Origin: Gemmatimonadota bacterium
GTDB taxonomy: Bacteria; JAAXHH01
Assembly: GCA_026702745.1 (NCBI GenBank)
Contig: JAPPBT010000058.1
Location: forward strand, 1-64,000
Length of the DNA stretch: 64,000 nt
Direction of reading: 5' to 3'
Part shown: piece by piece, positions 51,260 to 60,541 of the stretch
Layout: each line of letters starts with the position of its first letter
Numbering within the stretch: the first letter of the stretch is position 1
The notes under the pieces: generated by a model
Told to the model about the DNA's origin: nothing
Database searches by the model: none
What the model saw: only the letters and a program-made list of their open reading frames with translations
Made by a program: the position numbers and the translations under genes

Positions 51260-54200
51260 ACCTGCAACGGACCAGCAGCAACGTCTCGAGGCGCTCGATA
51301 CGGCCCGGTCGTTCATCGTCCAGGCGCCCGCTGGGTCCGGCAAAACCGAGTTGCTGATCCAGCGGTTCCTGGCCTTGCTGGCCCGGGTGGACCGGCCGGA
51401 GGCCGTCGTGGCCATTACCTTCACCCGCAAGGCCGCCGCGGAAATGCGCCATCGCATCGTCGCGGCCCTCGGAAGCGCCGCCGGACCACGACCCGCGACG
51501 CCACACGAAGCCCACACCTGGCAGCTCGCGCGAGAAGCCGTTGCCCGGAACGACCGGCTGGACTGGCGGTTGACCGAGCATCCGGCGCGCCTGCGCATCC
51601 AGACGATCGACTCGCTCTGCGCCATGCTGGTGCGCAGGATGCCCTGGGTCTCCCGCATGGGCGCGGCGCTCCGGCCGGTGGATGACGCGGGACACCTGTA
51701 CGCTCGCGCGGCTCGCCGGACGGTGTCCATGCTGGATGCCGAAGGGACGCCGGGGGACGTGACCGGGGCGGTGGCCGTACTGCTTGCCCACCTGGACAAC
51801 CACTTCGGGCGAGTCGAGCAGTTACTGAGCGTCATGCTCGGTACCAGGGACCAGTGGATGCGGCACGTAGCCCATAGTGGGCACCACCGTGGGATACGTA
51901 AATCTCCGGCATTCGGCAGGCCCACCACAGAGGACGATACCGGTGCGGCCGGCGAAACCCCGACCCACAGCGGGCCCGAAGCGGCCGACGAATCCGGTGC
52001 GGCCGGCGATAACGGAGTGGCCGGCGATACCGGAGTGGCCGGCGATACCGGAGTGGCCGGCGATGCCCCGGCGTCCCATGGACCCGAGGCGCTGCGCGCA
52101 GACCTGGAGGCTTCCCTCCGGGAGGTTGTCGAGAGCGCCCTTGCAGCGGTCCGGGCCGGTTTTCCCGAGCAATTCAGGGACGAGACCGCCGCACTTGCCC
52201 GATTCTCGGCTTCGAACCTGCGTGCGAGCAACCGGGCGAGTGCGATCGACGCATGTCACGAGATGACCGGGTTTCCAGGGTCGGATGCCGAATCCCTCCC
52301 TTCCTGGATCGGGATCGTGGAGATGCTCCTGACCGGACAGGGAACCCGGCGCCGGTCCCTGAACGTCAACCAGGGATTCCCGCCGACCGACGCCGGACGC
52401 GACGCAAAAGAACGACTTGCCCGCATCGAACTGGACCCGGAAACCGCCGAATCGCTGCACGAGCTGCGCACCCTGCCCGCTCCCCGTTTCGATGAGAGGC
52501 AATGGGACGTCCTGAACGCGCTGATGATCCTGCTTCCCGTGGCGGTGGGACAGCTCAGGAAGATCTTCCAGGAAGAGGGATGCGTCGACTTCACGGAGAT
52601 CGGCATCCGCGCGCGGGCCGCCCTGGGTCCGGACGAGGCACCCACCGACCTGGCCCGGAACCTGGATGATCGCATCATGCATCTACTCATCGACGAGTTC
52701 CAGGACACCTCCCAGAGTCAGTACGGCCTGCTTATCCGCTTGATCAGGGACTGGCGCCCGGATGATGGCCGGACGCTGTTCCTGGTGGGCGATCCCATGC
52801 AATCGATCTACGGTTTTCGTGAAGCGGAGGTAGGGCTTTTCCTCCAGGCCCGGCAGCACGGCGTAGGCGCCGTCAACCCGGTCCCTCTCGCGCTTTCGGT
52901 GAACTTCCGCTCGCATCCACCCGTCGTGGATTGGGTCAACCGCGTGTTGCGCGACGCATTCCCCCTGAGCGAGGACATCCTTTCGGGTGCGGTGACCTAT
53001 GAGCCCTCCGAGGCATTCAAGGCCGACCATCCCGTTAGTTGCGTCCGCTTCCATCCCTTCCTCGCCCGCGACCAGGAGGCCGAAGCCGAACGCGTCGTCG
53101 AAATTATCGCCGAGGCGCAGGTGCGGCGACCGGACGGGACCATCGCCGTGCTGGTCCACGCCCGCAGTCATCTGGCCGGCATCGTTTCCGCCCTGAGAAG
53201 GAACGGGATAAGATTCCGTGCCGTGGAGATCGACGCCCTGGGGGACCGCCCGGTGGTGCGGGACCTGCTGGCGCTCACACGGGCGCTCCTGCATCCCGGC
53301 AACCGGCTGGCCTGGCTGGCCATACTGCGCGCGCCATGGTGCGGCCTCACGCTGACGGACCTCGAAGCCCTGGCCGGAGGCGACGCCCTGGCTGGAGGCA
53401 ACGCCCCGTCCGCCGTATGGGATCTCCTTCAGGACCCTGTGCGACGGGAGCGGTTGTCACCGGACGCCCGGTCCAGGATCGGCCGCATTTTGCCCGTACT
53501 CGCCGATGCCTTCGCCCTCCGCGCAAGGTTGCCCGTCCGCCGGCTGGTGGAGGGCGTCTGGTCCGCGCTGGGCGGACCGGACTGCCTGGAAACCCGGACA
53601 GAGCGCGAAGACGCCGCCGCGTTTCTCGATCTGCTGGAACGGGTTCAGGACGGTCTGGGGATCCCGGACGAGAAAGCCTTCGCCGACGACGTCGCACGCC
53701 TTTTCGCGCCTTCCGACATCGAAGCCGCCGGGGACGTGCAGCTGCTGACCATTCACCGGGCCAAGGGGCTGGAGTTCGATACGGTCATCCTGCCCGGCCT
53801 GGGTCGCGTTCCGCGATCGGAGGATCCGAGGCTGCTCATGTGGCACGAATACGCCCGCGGCGGCCGGTCCCGGCTTCTTCTGGCGCCTATTCGCGCCACC
53901 GGCGGTGAGAAGGACCCGCTCTACGCCTACCTTGCCCGCATTGAATCGCAAAAGCGCGAGAACGAAAGGACCCGGCTGCTCTACGTGGCCGCCACCAGGG
54001 CTCGGCAATGTCTGCATCTGCTCGGGCACGCCCTGCCCGATCCGGAGAACGACGCCCTGAAGACGCCGGGTTCGCGGACGTTGCTGGCGAGGATCTGGCA
54101 CGCCGTGGAGCCGAAGTTCATGGAAGCGCTGAAGGACTACGCAGGAAAAGACCCGGAACGCGTCGCAGCCGCGGCGAAACCCCGGGGGGTGCCGCTCCGA

Positions 54201-54833
54201 CGCCTGGTCGCGGACTGGACGCCCGGACCGCCGCCCGAAGACATCGACTTCAAACCGCTCTACGATCCGTCGGATCCCGACAGCGACGAGTCGGGACATC
54301 CCACCTTCGAGTGGGTGACCGAACTTCAGCGCCGGGTGGGCATCGTCGTGCACCAGATGCTGCAGCGCATGTACGCGCCGGATCGCCTGGAATTCAATGA
54401 GAATACACTTCGCACGGCGCTCAGGCAGGAAGGACTGGCCGGTGAAAAGCTGGACGAGGCGGTTTCCCGGGCACTGGCCGCCCTGGGAAACACGGTTGCC
54501 GACGAAAGGGGTCGCTGGATACTGACAAGGCACCCGCAGGACGAAAGAGAGCTTGCCCTGACCACGGTCCTCGACGGCCGCCCCCAACGATACGTGGTGG
54601 ACCGGACCTTCGTCTTCGAAGGCACGCGCTGGATCATCGACTACAAGACCAGCGCCCATACCGGCGGGGACCTCGAGGGTTTTCTGGACAACGAACAGCA
54701 GCGGTACCGAAGCCAGCTGGAGGGCTATGCGAGCGTTCTGCAGTCGCTGGAATCCGGGCCTGTCAGCCTGGGTCTCTATTTCCCGATGCTTCAGGGGTGG
54801 CGGACGTGGACATACCCGGGGAACCCGCGTTGA
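51252..54833 (+). CDS. AddA-like UvrD/REP helicase with C-terminal nuclease
   Basis: The 1193-residue product has superfamily 1 helicase motifs: APAGSGKTELL (Walker A), AITFTRKAAAEM, LLIDEFQDTSQSQ (Walker B), VGDPMQSIYGFREAEV, LTIHRAKGLEFDTVI, TRLLYVAATRARQ. It ends in a RecB-type nuclease motif WIIDYKTS. A disordered segment at about residues 245-275, coded by 18-bp repeats (AGDNGVAGDTGVAGD), interrupts the helicase domain. GTG 51252 follows GGAGGAAGAC and overlaps the AddB-like gene, so the two form a nuclease-helicase pair. Confidence 0.88.
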   Translation: MVEPATDQQQRLEALDTARSFIVQAPAGSGKTELLIQRFLALLARVDRPEAVVAITFTRKAAAEMRHRIVAALGSAAGPRPATPHEAHTWQLAREAVARNDRLDWRLTEHPARLRIQTIDSLCAMLVRRMPWVSRMGAALRPVDDAGHLYARAARRTVSMLDAEGTPGDVTGAVAVLLAHLDNHFGRVEQLLSVMLGTRDQWMRHVAHSGHHRGIRKSPAFGRPTTEDDTGAAGETPTHSGPEAADESGAAGDNGVAGDTGVAGDTGVAGDAPASHGPEALRADLEASLREVVESALAAVRAGFPEQFRDETAALARFSASNLRASNRASAIDACHEMTGFPGSDAESLPSWIGIVEMLLTGQGTRRRSLNVNQGFPPTDAGRDAKERLARIELDPETAESLHELRTLPAPRFDERQWDVLNALMILLPVAVGQLRKIFQEEGCVDFTEIGIRARAALGPDEAPTDLARNLDDRIMHLLIDEFQDTSQSQYGLLIRLIRDWRPDDGRTLFLVGDPMQSIYGFREAEVGLFLQARQHGVGAVNPVPLALSVNFRSHPPVVDWVNRVLRDAFPLSEDILSGAVTYEPSEAFKADHPVSCVRFHPFLARDQEAEAERVVEIIAEAQVRRPDGTIAVLVHARSHLAGIVSALRRNGIRFRAVEIDALGDRPVVRDLLALTRALLHPGNRLAWLAILRAPWCGLTLTDLEALAGGDALAGGNAPSAVWDLLQDPVRRERLSPDARSRIGRILPVLADAFALRARLPVRRLVEGVWSALGGPDCLETRTEREDAAAFLDLLERVQDGLGIPDEKAFADDVARLFAPSDIEAAGDVQLLTIHRAKGLEFDTVILPGLGRVPRSEDPRLLMWHEYARGGRSRLLLAPIRATGGEKDPLYAYLARIESQKRENERTRLLYVAATRARQCLHLLGHALPDPENDALKTPGSRTLLARIWHAVEPKFMEALKDYAGKDPERVAAAAKPRGVPLRRLVADWTPGPPPEDIDFKPLYDPSDPDSDESGHPTFEWVTELQRRVGIVVHQMLQRMYAPDRLEFNENTLRTALRQEGLAGEKLDEAVSRALAALGNTVADERGRWILTRHPQDERELALTTVLDGRPQRYVVDRTFVFEGTRWIIDYKTSAHTGGDLEGFLDNEQQRYRSQLEGYASVLQSLESGPVSLGLYFPMLQGWRTWTYPGNPR
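51994..52065 (+). repeat. 18-bp tandem repeat, four copies, in the addA-like gene
   Basis: Four units of the type CCGGAGTGGCCGGCGATA, 51994-52065, the first more divergent. Each codes six residues (GVAGDT) in a low-complexity loop, preserving the frame. Confidence 0.9.
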
Positions 54834-54850
54834 AACCCGGTAAGGATACT

Positions 54851-55882
54851 ATGCCTGATCACACATTCCCGCTGATCGAAGTTGAGGGCAGCAGCTACGA
54901 GATGGGATATCAACACGGCGCGCAGGCTTCCGGTCTCGTCCGGAATTACCTGCGATGGATCGACCGGTTGACCGGGATGTCCCGGGATACGCTATGCCGG
55001 AACGCCATGGGTTTCTGGCCGCTGATGGAGCGCATGAGTCCGGCCTTCTCGGAAGAGGTGCGAGGGCTGGCGGCGGGTGCGGGCATCAGCCTGGAAGAAG
55101 CGGTCCTGTGCCAGGCCCGCGCCGAGGCCGCGCAGCAGTCGGTCGGAGCCTGCACCGCCTTCGCGCTGACGCGGTCGGCCACGGCCGATGGAAACACGCT
55201 GGCGGGACAGAATCAGGATCTCGAGCCGGAATACGCCGACGTCGCGCTGCTGTTACGGGTAAAACCCGGCGACGGCCGGCCCCGGGCGTTGATGTTCACC
55301 TTTGCCGGACAGCTGGGCTATTCCGGTATGAACGAGCACGGCGTGGCCCATTTCGCCAATGCCCTCTATGGATGTACCTGGCGGATGGGACTGCCCCATT
55401 ACCCGATCAAGCGCCTGGTCCTGGAGCAGCGGACGGTCGAAGACTGCGTGGAGCTTCTTTCCAGGCACCGCACCTGTTCGGCCGCCAACCTGGTGTTGTG
55501 CGACGGACAGGGACGCATCGATACCGTGGAAATACGGCCCGAGGGGATTGCCCGGTACCGGGACGCTCATCCGGACGCCTGCCTGCACACCAACCACTAC
55601 CTGACCCCCGCGTTCGCCGGCCACGAACGCGGATACCTGCCAGATTCTTGTCCCCGGCTGGACCGCATCCGGCAACTTGTCGAGGCGTGCTGGGGGACGA
55701 TCACCGTTGACACGATCAAAGAAATACTGGCCGATCACGAAAACGATCCCGGCGGGATCTGCCGGCACGGCGCAGTCGGGATGCACTCGATTTCAGGATA
55801 CATCGCCGAACCCGAAAAACGAATGCTACACGTCCGGCGCGGCCACGGTTGTCTGGGTACGTGGCAGACATACGAAGTGTGA
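54851..55882 (+). CDS. C45 family acyltransferase-like Ntn hydrolase
   Basis: The 343-residue product resembles acyl-CoA:6-aminopenicillanate acyltransferases and related C45 proteins: SSYEMGYQHGAQA near the N-terminus, then the likely self-processing nucleophile Cys 101 in VGACTAFAL, GQNQDLEPEY, and MNEHGVAHFANALYG. Such enzymes mature by cleaving before the Cys and act on amide bonds. ATG 54851 follows TAAGGA. Substrate unknown. It converges with the ComB-like gene. Confidence 0.75.
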   Translation: MPDHTFPLIEVEGSSYEMGYQHGAQASGLVRNYLRWIDRLTGMSRDTLCRNAMGFWPLMERMSPAFSEEVRGLAAGAGISLEEAVLCQARAEAAQQSVGACTAFALTRSATADGNTLAGQNQDLEPEYADVALLLRVKPGDGRPRALMFTFAGQLGYSGMNEHGVAHFANALYGCTWRMGLPHYPIKRLVLEQRTVEDCVELLSRHRTCSAANLVLCDGQGRIDTVEIRPEGIARYRDAHPDACLHTNHYLTPAFAGHERGYLPDSCPRLDRIRQLVEACWGTITVDTIKEILADHENDPGGICRHGAVGMHSISGYIAEPEKRMLHVRRGHGCLGTWQTYEV

Positions 55883-55893
55883 GGAACCTGCTA

Positions 55894-56640
55894 TCACGCA
55901 TCGGCGCTGCCGGGTGCGTGATATGAACGGTACGCTCCGTCCTTCAACACCGGTACGCAACGGCTCGCGTCCAGCGCCGCGGCAAGCCGCACATCCTCCG
56001 CGAAACCCCTGCCGATCAACTCCTTGCCGGACCCCGACCCCCTGAGGACCGATTCCAGGTCGTCCCTGAACGCCTCGAAAACCCGGGCGGCGGTTTCGGC
56101 TTCCGGTGACCGGGTGCCTTCCAGCGCATGAATGACGGCCCCCGCGCCGATCAGGTCCTCGATCGCGGGCCTGAGGGTTTGCTGTTGCTTCCAGCGCTCA
56201 CCCGCGGGGATGATGCTGATGCCGGTCTCGTACTGCCGCAGCACGCCGGCAATGGCCGTTGCATTCCGGATACAACCGGCGAAAGTGGGGGTATCACCGG
56301 TCGAGAAGGATAGCGTAGACCCATTGGGAGAGGGAAGGACCAGGGCTGTATCGGCTGGGATGTCCAGCAGGGAGGAGGGGGACAGTGAATAACCGCCCCC
56401 TTCGTATTCCCGCGTGGCATTGGCCATCAGGGCATTCCGGGACCTGGCGTAGGCCGCTGCCGATTGGTCCCTGCTGCGGTAAGGGTAGACCAGCGCGCCG
56501 TTTCCCGCGGCAATGTCCACACTGGTAGAAAAAGACAGGACATCGACGATGACTACGGCCCGGGTGACGGGCAGCAGTTCCTGGAGCCCCTCCATGCCCC
56601 ACTCGCATCGGATATCGAAAGATCCCTGGTCAAAATACAT
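55894..56640 (-). CDS. 2-phosphosulfolactate phosphatase-like protein (ComB family)
   Basis: The 248-residue product has the ComB pattern: RAVVIVDVLSFSTSVDIAAGNGALVYPY, VLPSPNGSTLSF, ISIIPAGERW, and the acidic AEDVRLAAALD segment. In archaea ComB removes phosphate from phosphosulfolactate in coenzyme M synthesis; many bacteria carry homologues whose substrate is unsettled. No other sulfolactate gene is nearby. Confidence 0.75.
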   Translation of the reverse strand: MYFDQGSFDIRCEWGMEGLQELLPVTRAVVIVDVLSFSTSVDIAAGNGALVYPYRSRDQSAAAYARSRNALMANATREYEGGGYSLSPSSLLDIPADTALVLPSPNGSTLSFSTGDTPTFAGCIRNATAIAGVLRQYETGISIIPAGERWKQQQTLRPAIEDLIGAGAVIHALEGTRSPEAETAARVFEAFRDDLESVLRGSGSGKELIGRGFAEDVRLAAALDASRCVPVLKDGAYRSYHAPGSADA

Positions 56641-56667
56641 CGGAAGCTCGCGGTCAGGCTGGTCGGC

Positions 56668-56847
56668 CTAGGCGCTCGACTGTTCTTCGCGTGTCATGTT
56701 ACGCAGATACCGGTTCAACTTGTGGGTCTCGTAACGGAAATCGTCGATGTGCCGGGCGATCGTGGACAAAAGGATGACTACCTCGTGCAACTCGCCACGC
56801 AGTTCATTCAGTACCTCGTTGGTCTCTTGTACTTCCGTGTTTCGCAT
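56668..56847 (-). CDS. Short helical hypothetical protein
   Basis: 59 residues from ATG 56847, which follows GGGAGAGAC: MRNTEVQETNEVLNELRGE, then an amphipathic helix (LHEVVILLSTIARHIDDF) and a basic tail. An in-frame ATG at 56934 would add 29 residues but has no supporting site. Its stop lies 28 bp before the ComB-like start, so the two are probably co-transcribed. The ~90 bp upstream of the start are AT-rich and probably hold the promoter. Function unknown. Confidence 0.5.
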   Translation of the reverse strand: MRNTEVQETNEVLNELRGELHEVVILLSTIARHIDDFRYETHKLNRYLRNMTREEQSSA

Positions 56848-57049
56848 GAAGTCTCTCCCGAATCGGTGCGGACTGGCCTCAGGAATGGATGCGTTCAGGA
56901 ATGGAAGCCGGTGCGCAAACCGAGATGCCATCATTAAATAGGATGTATAGTTACTATATAGTTTATTATTATTTCAAACGGAAGTTTAATTCACTTTTTT
57001 TGTTTCATTGCGGGAAGATGACCCCGGGCCGGCTTACGCCTGCCGGGGC

Positions 57050-57868
57050 CTAAGCTTTCTGACCCGCGGTCTCCAGCGTGAAGGTCTTCCTGCCATCCAG
57101 TCCGCACGCCACAGGATAGGTTTTCTCCCCGGGGCCGCCTTTGCCGGGAACGTAGCGGACATGGGGCGGGAAGTAAGCGTAAAGGGCGGTATTGCGTGGG
57201 TGGGGGGACCGGTTGGGGCCGGATCCGTGTACCATCAGGCTGTGGAAAAAGAGTGCGCTGCCGGCCTTCAGCGGCACCTCGATCTGCGGGGCATTTTGCA
57301 GGTCGCGCTCGTGCGCGGGTTCCGCATCCTGTGCCTGCGCGATAAGACCCCAGTCTTTCAGACCCCAGGTGTGGCTGCGCGGGATGACTTTGAAACAGCC
57401 GTTCTCGGTCGTGGCGTCGTTCAGGGCGATGCTGACGGTCACGAGCGCGGGCGGTTCGATGGGCCAGTAGGCCGAGTCCTGGTGCGGCGCGTGGGCGGAA
57501 CCGTGAAAAGCCGGTTTGAGCATCAGGGTGCTGCGGAACAGCAGCAGGTCGGGACCGAGCAATTCACCCAGCACCCGGAGCAGCCCGGGATGGACGGAGA
57601 GGGCGCGAAAGAACGGCGAGATTTCCCGCGTGTTTTCGATTTTCCTCAGCACGGGCAGGCCGTCCGGCCGGTTCGCGCCCTTCGCGTAGGGCTCGCGCTG
57701 GAATTGCGAGGAGGCCGGATCGCCGGCGGATTCGAGTTCCGCAGACAGCCGGTGCAGGCGTTCGATTTCCTCGCGACATCCGGCCAGTTCGTCTCCCGAC
57801 AGCACGTCTTCGACGACCAGGTATCCCTCTTCCTCGAAAAAGGCCTTCTGTTCAGCCAGGCTCATCAT
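57050..57868 (-). CDS. Phytanoyl-CoA dioxygenase (PhyH) family protein
   Basis: The 272-residue product is an Fe(II)/2-oxoglutarate dioxygenase: FFEEEGYLVVEDVLSGDEL at the start, HAPHQDSAYWPIEP with the iron-binding His-x-Asp, IPRSHTWGLKDW, and the distal His in FFHSLMVHGSGPNRS followed by the 2-oxoglutarate-binding Arg in RNTALYAYF. PhyH proteins hydroxylate varied small molecules; the substrate is unknown. The start overlaps the upstream membrane-protein stop (ATGA). Confidence 0.88.
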   Translation of the reverse strand: MMSLAEQKAFFEEEGYLVVEDVLSGDELAGCREEIERLHRLSAELESAGDPASSQFQREPYAKGANRPDGLPVLRKIENTREISPFFRALSVHPGLLRVLGELLGPDLLLFRSTLMLKPAFHGSAHAPHQDSAYWPIEPPALVTVSIALNDATTENGCFKVIPRSHTWGLKDWGLIAQAQDAEPAHERDLQNAPQIEVPLKAGSALFFHSLMVHGSGPNRSPHPRNTALYAYFPPHVRYVPGKGGPGEKTYPVACGLDGRKTFTLETAGQKA

Positions 57869-58311
57869 CGCCAAGTCCCCCGTGTTCTGTACCGCCCGTA
57901 TATCCAATAAGCCAGTGCAGAAAGGCCGACAAGATCGCAAACGAAAACGGGCAGCCGGTAGACCGCCACTTCGTCGTAACGCATAACGGCGCCGCTGGCC
58001 CCCATGGCGGCGACGAGGAACGAGATGCCCACGAGCCGCCTCGCCCACCGGTTCCCGACTAGCGGGGCGGCCAGAATGCCGAGCAACGCGGCATGGAATA
58101 TAACAAACCCTGCGTATCCGTTTCTCGTGGCCTGGTCAATCTCCCATTCGTACCGGAAGAGCCAGATCATTAAGACATGAGCGAAAACGATTAGCGCGAC
58201 CGGCGTCATGTATTTCGGCCGGTGCCGGTCCGCGGCGACCAGGACCATATTCGCGGTCAACCCGGCGTACCCCACAATTGCGGCGAGAAAGGTAATCGTT
58301 TCGATTTGCAT
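57865..58311 (-). CDS. Four-helix hypothetical membrane protein
   Basis: The 148-residue product has four predicted transmembrane helices (about 4-24, 36-52, 66-84, 93-108) and a further hydrophobic C-terminal stretch. ATG 58311 (MQIETITFLAAIVGYAGL) puts the first helix at the N-terminus; an earlier in-frame start at 58362 adds a basic tail. It overlaps phyH by 4 nt and is presumably co-translated. Family not recognised. Confidence 0.6.
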   Translation of the reverse strand: MQIETITFLAAIVGYAGLTANMVLVAADRHRPKYMTPVALIVFAHVLMIWLFRYEWEIDQATRNGYAGFVIFHAALLGILAAPLVGNRWARRLVGISFLVAAMGASGAVMRYDEVAVYRLPVFVCDLVGLSALAYWIYGRYRTRGTWR

Positions 58312-58610
58312 TGTTCGAGGGTGCACTAGTGGGGCCCTGGTCTTCCGGGTTCGCGAATACATGGGCCGGGATCGCGAATACGTAGGCTACGGCCGATTTA
58401 ATGCATCTTTTTTGGCGTTCAGGAGTCCAATAGAGTAGTACAGGCAGGCATCGAACACGTGATTGCATCACGGCCACGATCGATTGCCCGCCAATGATCA
58501 AGGATTCGATATGACTCCGGCGCCCCGCGGGAGCATATCCAATCATCTAAGCGACGGCATTCCTTGCCGCTTCCCATGCGGCCGCCCAAATGCCGTCGCT
58601 TTCTTTTTTG
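58312..58610. other. Spacer between the membrane protein and the PcfJ gene
   Basis: About 300 bp. I find no supported gene, RNA or repeat; it must contain the promoter for the minus-strand membrane-protein/phyH pair. Confidence 0.4.
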
Positions 58611-60314
58611 CTAAATCCTGCGCATGGCCCGCGACCTGGCGCCCGGAAGCGTCAGGCCCTCCTGGTCCGCCCACATGGTCAGCACGTTCCAGCCTTCCTG
58701 CGCGCGGCCGCTGTGGGCGTCCGTGGGCCGGCTGTTGCTGCGGCCGCGCACCTGCCGGATATACTTCCTGTTGTTGAGCAGTTCGATGGTCAGCACGTTT
58801 CTGGTCGCTCCGGACCCCAGGTAATCGACCTTCATGGACCAGATGGACCGGGTCCCATTCGCGCAGGAGGTCAGGTACGAGGCCACGCAGTGCTTCATAT
58901 GCTTGCCCTCGTAGGCCAGGTCCCGGCTGTTGCGGATCTCCTCGATGCGCCAGGTCCGGATCTCCCCCGCCCTTTCGTCTTCGTCCACCCACGTGTATCC
59001 ATCTACCCCGCAGGATGCCCACTGGCGGGGTTTCCTGGGCTGAGATCGATTCAACCCGCGATGCCAGGCGTCCACCCGCCGCAGCATGGATTCGGGCGTG
59101 CGGCCCTTCATGGTGAAATCCGGTTCGGGAGGATCGATGGCGCGAACGGTACCGTCCGGATCCCGTTGCTCCTGGACGACGGTCCTCCGGTGATGGACGT
59201 AGTCTACGATCGGACCCACGTGCGCCACGTCGAGCATGGGATGGTTCACGAAGAAGTGCAGCACGGTCTCCCAGAACGGCCCGTCCTCGAACCTTTCCCC
59301 GAGCATCGAATCGCACACCGCCTCCGCCAGCAGGTCGTCGCCGCCCATCCCGATCACCTGGGCCCAGCGAAGGGCCATGTCCACCGTGTATCCGGACGGT
59401 GCGGACAGTATGAATTCGTGGGCCATGCGCTTGGTGAATCGCAGTGGTATGGCGGCCTTGCGGATGTTCTGGCCGGTACCGACATGAACGAACCAGTCCT
59501 GCCGCGTCCTCGCCTCGGATTCCATACCCGCAAAAAAAGCCGTGTCCATGCATGCGGGCACGTCGTATTCGGCCAGGAGATGGCGCGCCAGCGCGCCGAA
59601 CTGCCGCCGGCCGTTGTGGCTGTCCGGTTTCCACGCCTCCACTTTCCGGATCCAGCGGCCGTGCCAGGCGGCCAGCGACGCCAGCCCGTCCACGAAATTG
59701 TTGGCCGGCTGCGGTCCGTATTGGGGTACGACCGGCTTGAGATGAAACAGCCTGCCCTGTCTTTCGACGTGCAGGAGAAGCGCCAGGAAGGCGGACCGGG
59801 CCTTCGGATCGAGCAGCCCATTCTGAAAGAGGTAGCGCACCCGGAGCAGCACGGGACTGGTGAGTTCCCGGTCGTCGACCTCGCCGCCGGCGATCCGCTT
59901 CAGCAGGTCTTTCCGGCGCCGCCGGTGCTGGCTGGCGGAGGACCGGTCGGCTTTCTCCCGGCTGCGTGACTGCTGCTCGATCCGGATCTCATGCCGGCGT
60001 TGCGCCTTGCTCTTCTGAAGGCCGTCTCCGGCGCTGTGCGCCTGGCACCACGCCTGGTACTCCGCGACCGTGCCCAGGCCCAGGGCGGAGATATGCGCTT
60101 CGAGTTCCGCGTCGATCCGGTGCTGTTTCGTGGTCTTTTGCGACGAGGCCAGTTCCCGCCGCCGCTGCGGAAGGGTCTTGTTGAGCCGGACGTTGAAACC
60201 GTTCTCCCGGCACCAGGTCCGGTAGGCTTCCACCGTAGCCAGGTGAAGCGAACGGAGATGCCGGCGCATCGGTGCGCTCAGTCGCGGGTCGGCCTCGAGA
60301 TGGGTCTCAGGCAT
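58611..60314 (-). CDS. PcfJ-domain protein
   Basis: The 567-residue product has a charged, Arg-rich N-terminal third (about residues 1-135, likely nucleic-acid binding or disordered) and a C-terminal PcfJ-like domain: LAYEGKHMKHCVASYLTSC, SIWSMKV, NVLTIELLNNRKYIRQVRGRSNSRPT, with the conserved Cys-x7-Cys near residue 465. PcfJ was named on an enterococcal conjugative plasmid; its biochemical role is unknown. No relaxase or coupling protein is nearby, so here it is a chromosomal stand-alone copy. Confidence 0.75.
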   Translation of the reverse strand: MPETHLEADPRLSAPMRRHLRSLHLATVEAYRTWCRENGFNVRLNKTLPQRRRELASSQKTTKQHRIDAELEAHISALGLGTVAEYQAWCQAHSAGDGLQKSKAQRRHEIRIEQQSRSREKADRSSASQHRRRRKDLLKRIAGGEVDDRELTSPVLLRVRYLFQNGLLDPKARSAFLALLLHVERQGRLFHLKPVVPQYGPQPANNFVDGLASLAAWHGRWIRKVEAWKPDSHNGRRQFGALARHLLAEYDVPACMDTAFFAGMESEARTRQDWFVHVGTGQNIRKAAIPLRFTKRMAHEFILSAPSGYTVDMALRWAQVIGMGGDDLLAEAVCDSMLGERFEDGPFWETVLHFFVNHPMLDVAHVGPIVDYVHHRRTVVQEQRDPDGTVRAIDPPEPDFTMKGRTPESMLRRVDAWHRGLNRSQPRKPRQWASCGVDGYTWVDEDERAGEIRTWRIEEIRNSRDLAYEGKHMKHCVASYLTSCANGTRSIWSMKVDYLGSGATRNVLTIELLNNRKYIRQVRGRSNSRPTDAHSGRAQEGWNVLTMWADQEGLTLPGARSRAMRRI

Positions 60315-60541
60315 GGCGTATCCTGTACAGGTTGAGTCCTCCCGTTACTGTACACCAATGCGGATGTATTCGGCAACTGCTTTCACGTCCCGAACGGGCC
60401 CGGCGGCGGCTTCCGGGTCACAGCCTGTTTGCGGGAAAGCCGGGGCTGGCATCGCAACCCAGGACCACGGGCCCGGCGATGAGGACGAAGGCGGCTAGAA
60501 AACAGCGGGCCGTACGAACCACGCGAGGCATGCGGGCAGCC

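Noticed and set aside
57000-57060. Hairpin after phyH as a terminator
   Set aside because: A GC-rich stem is present but imperfect, and no U-tract follows in the direction of phyH transcription.
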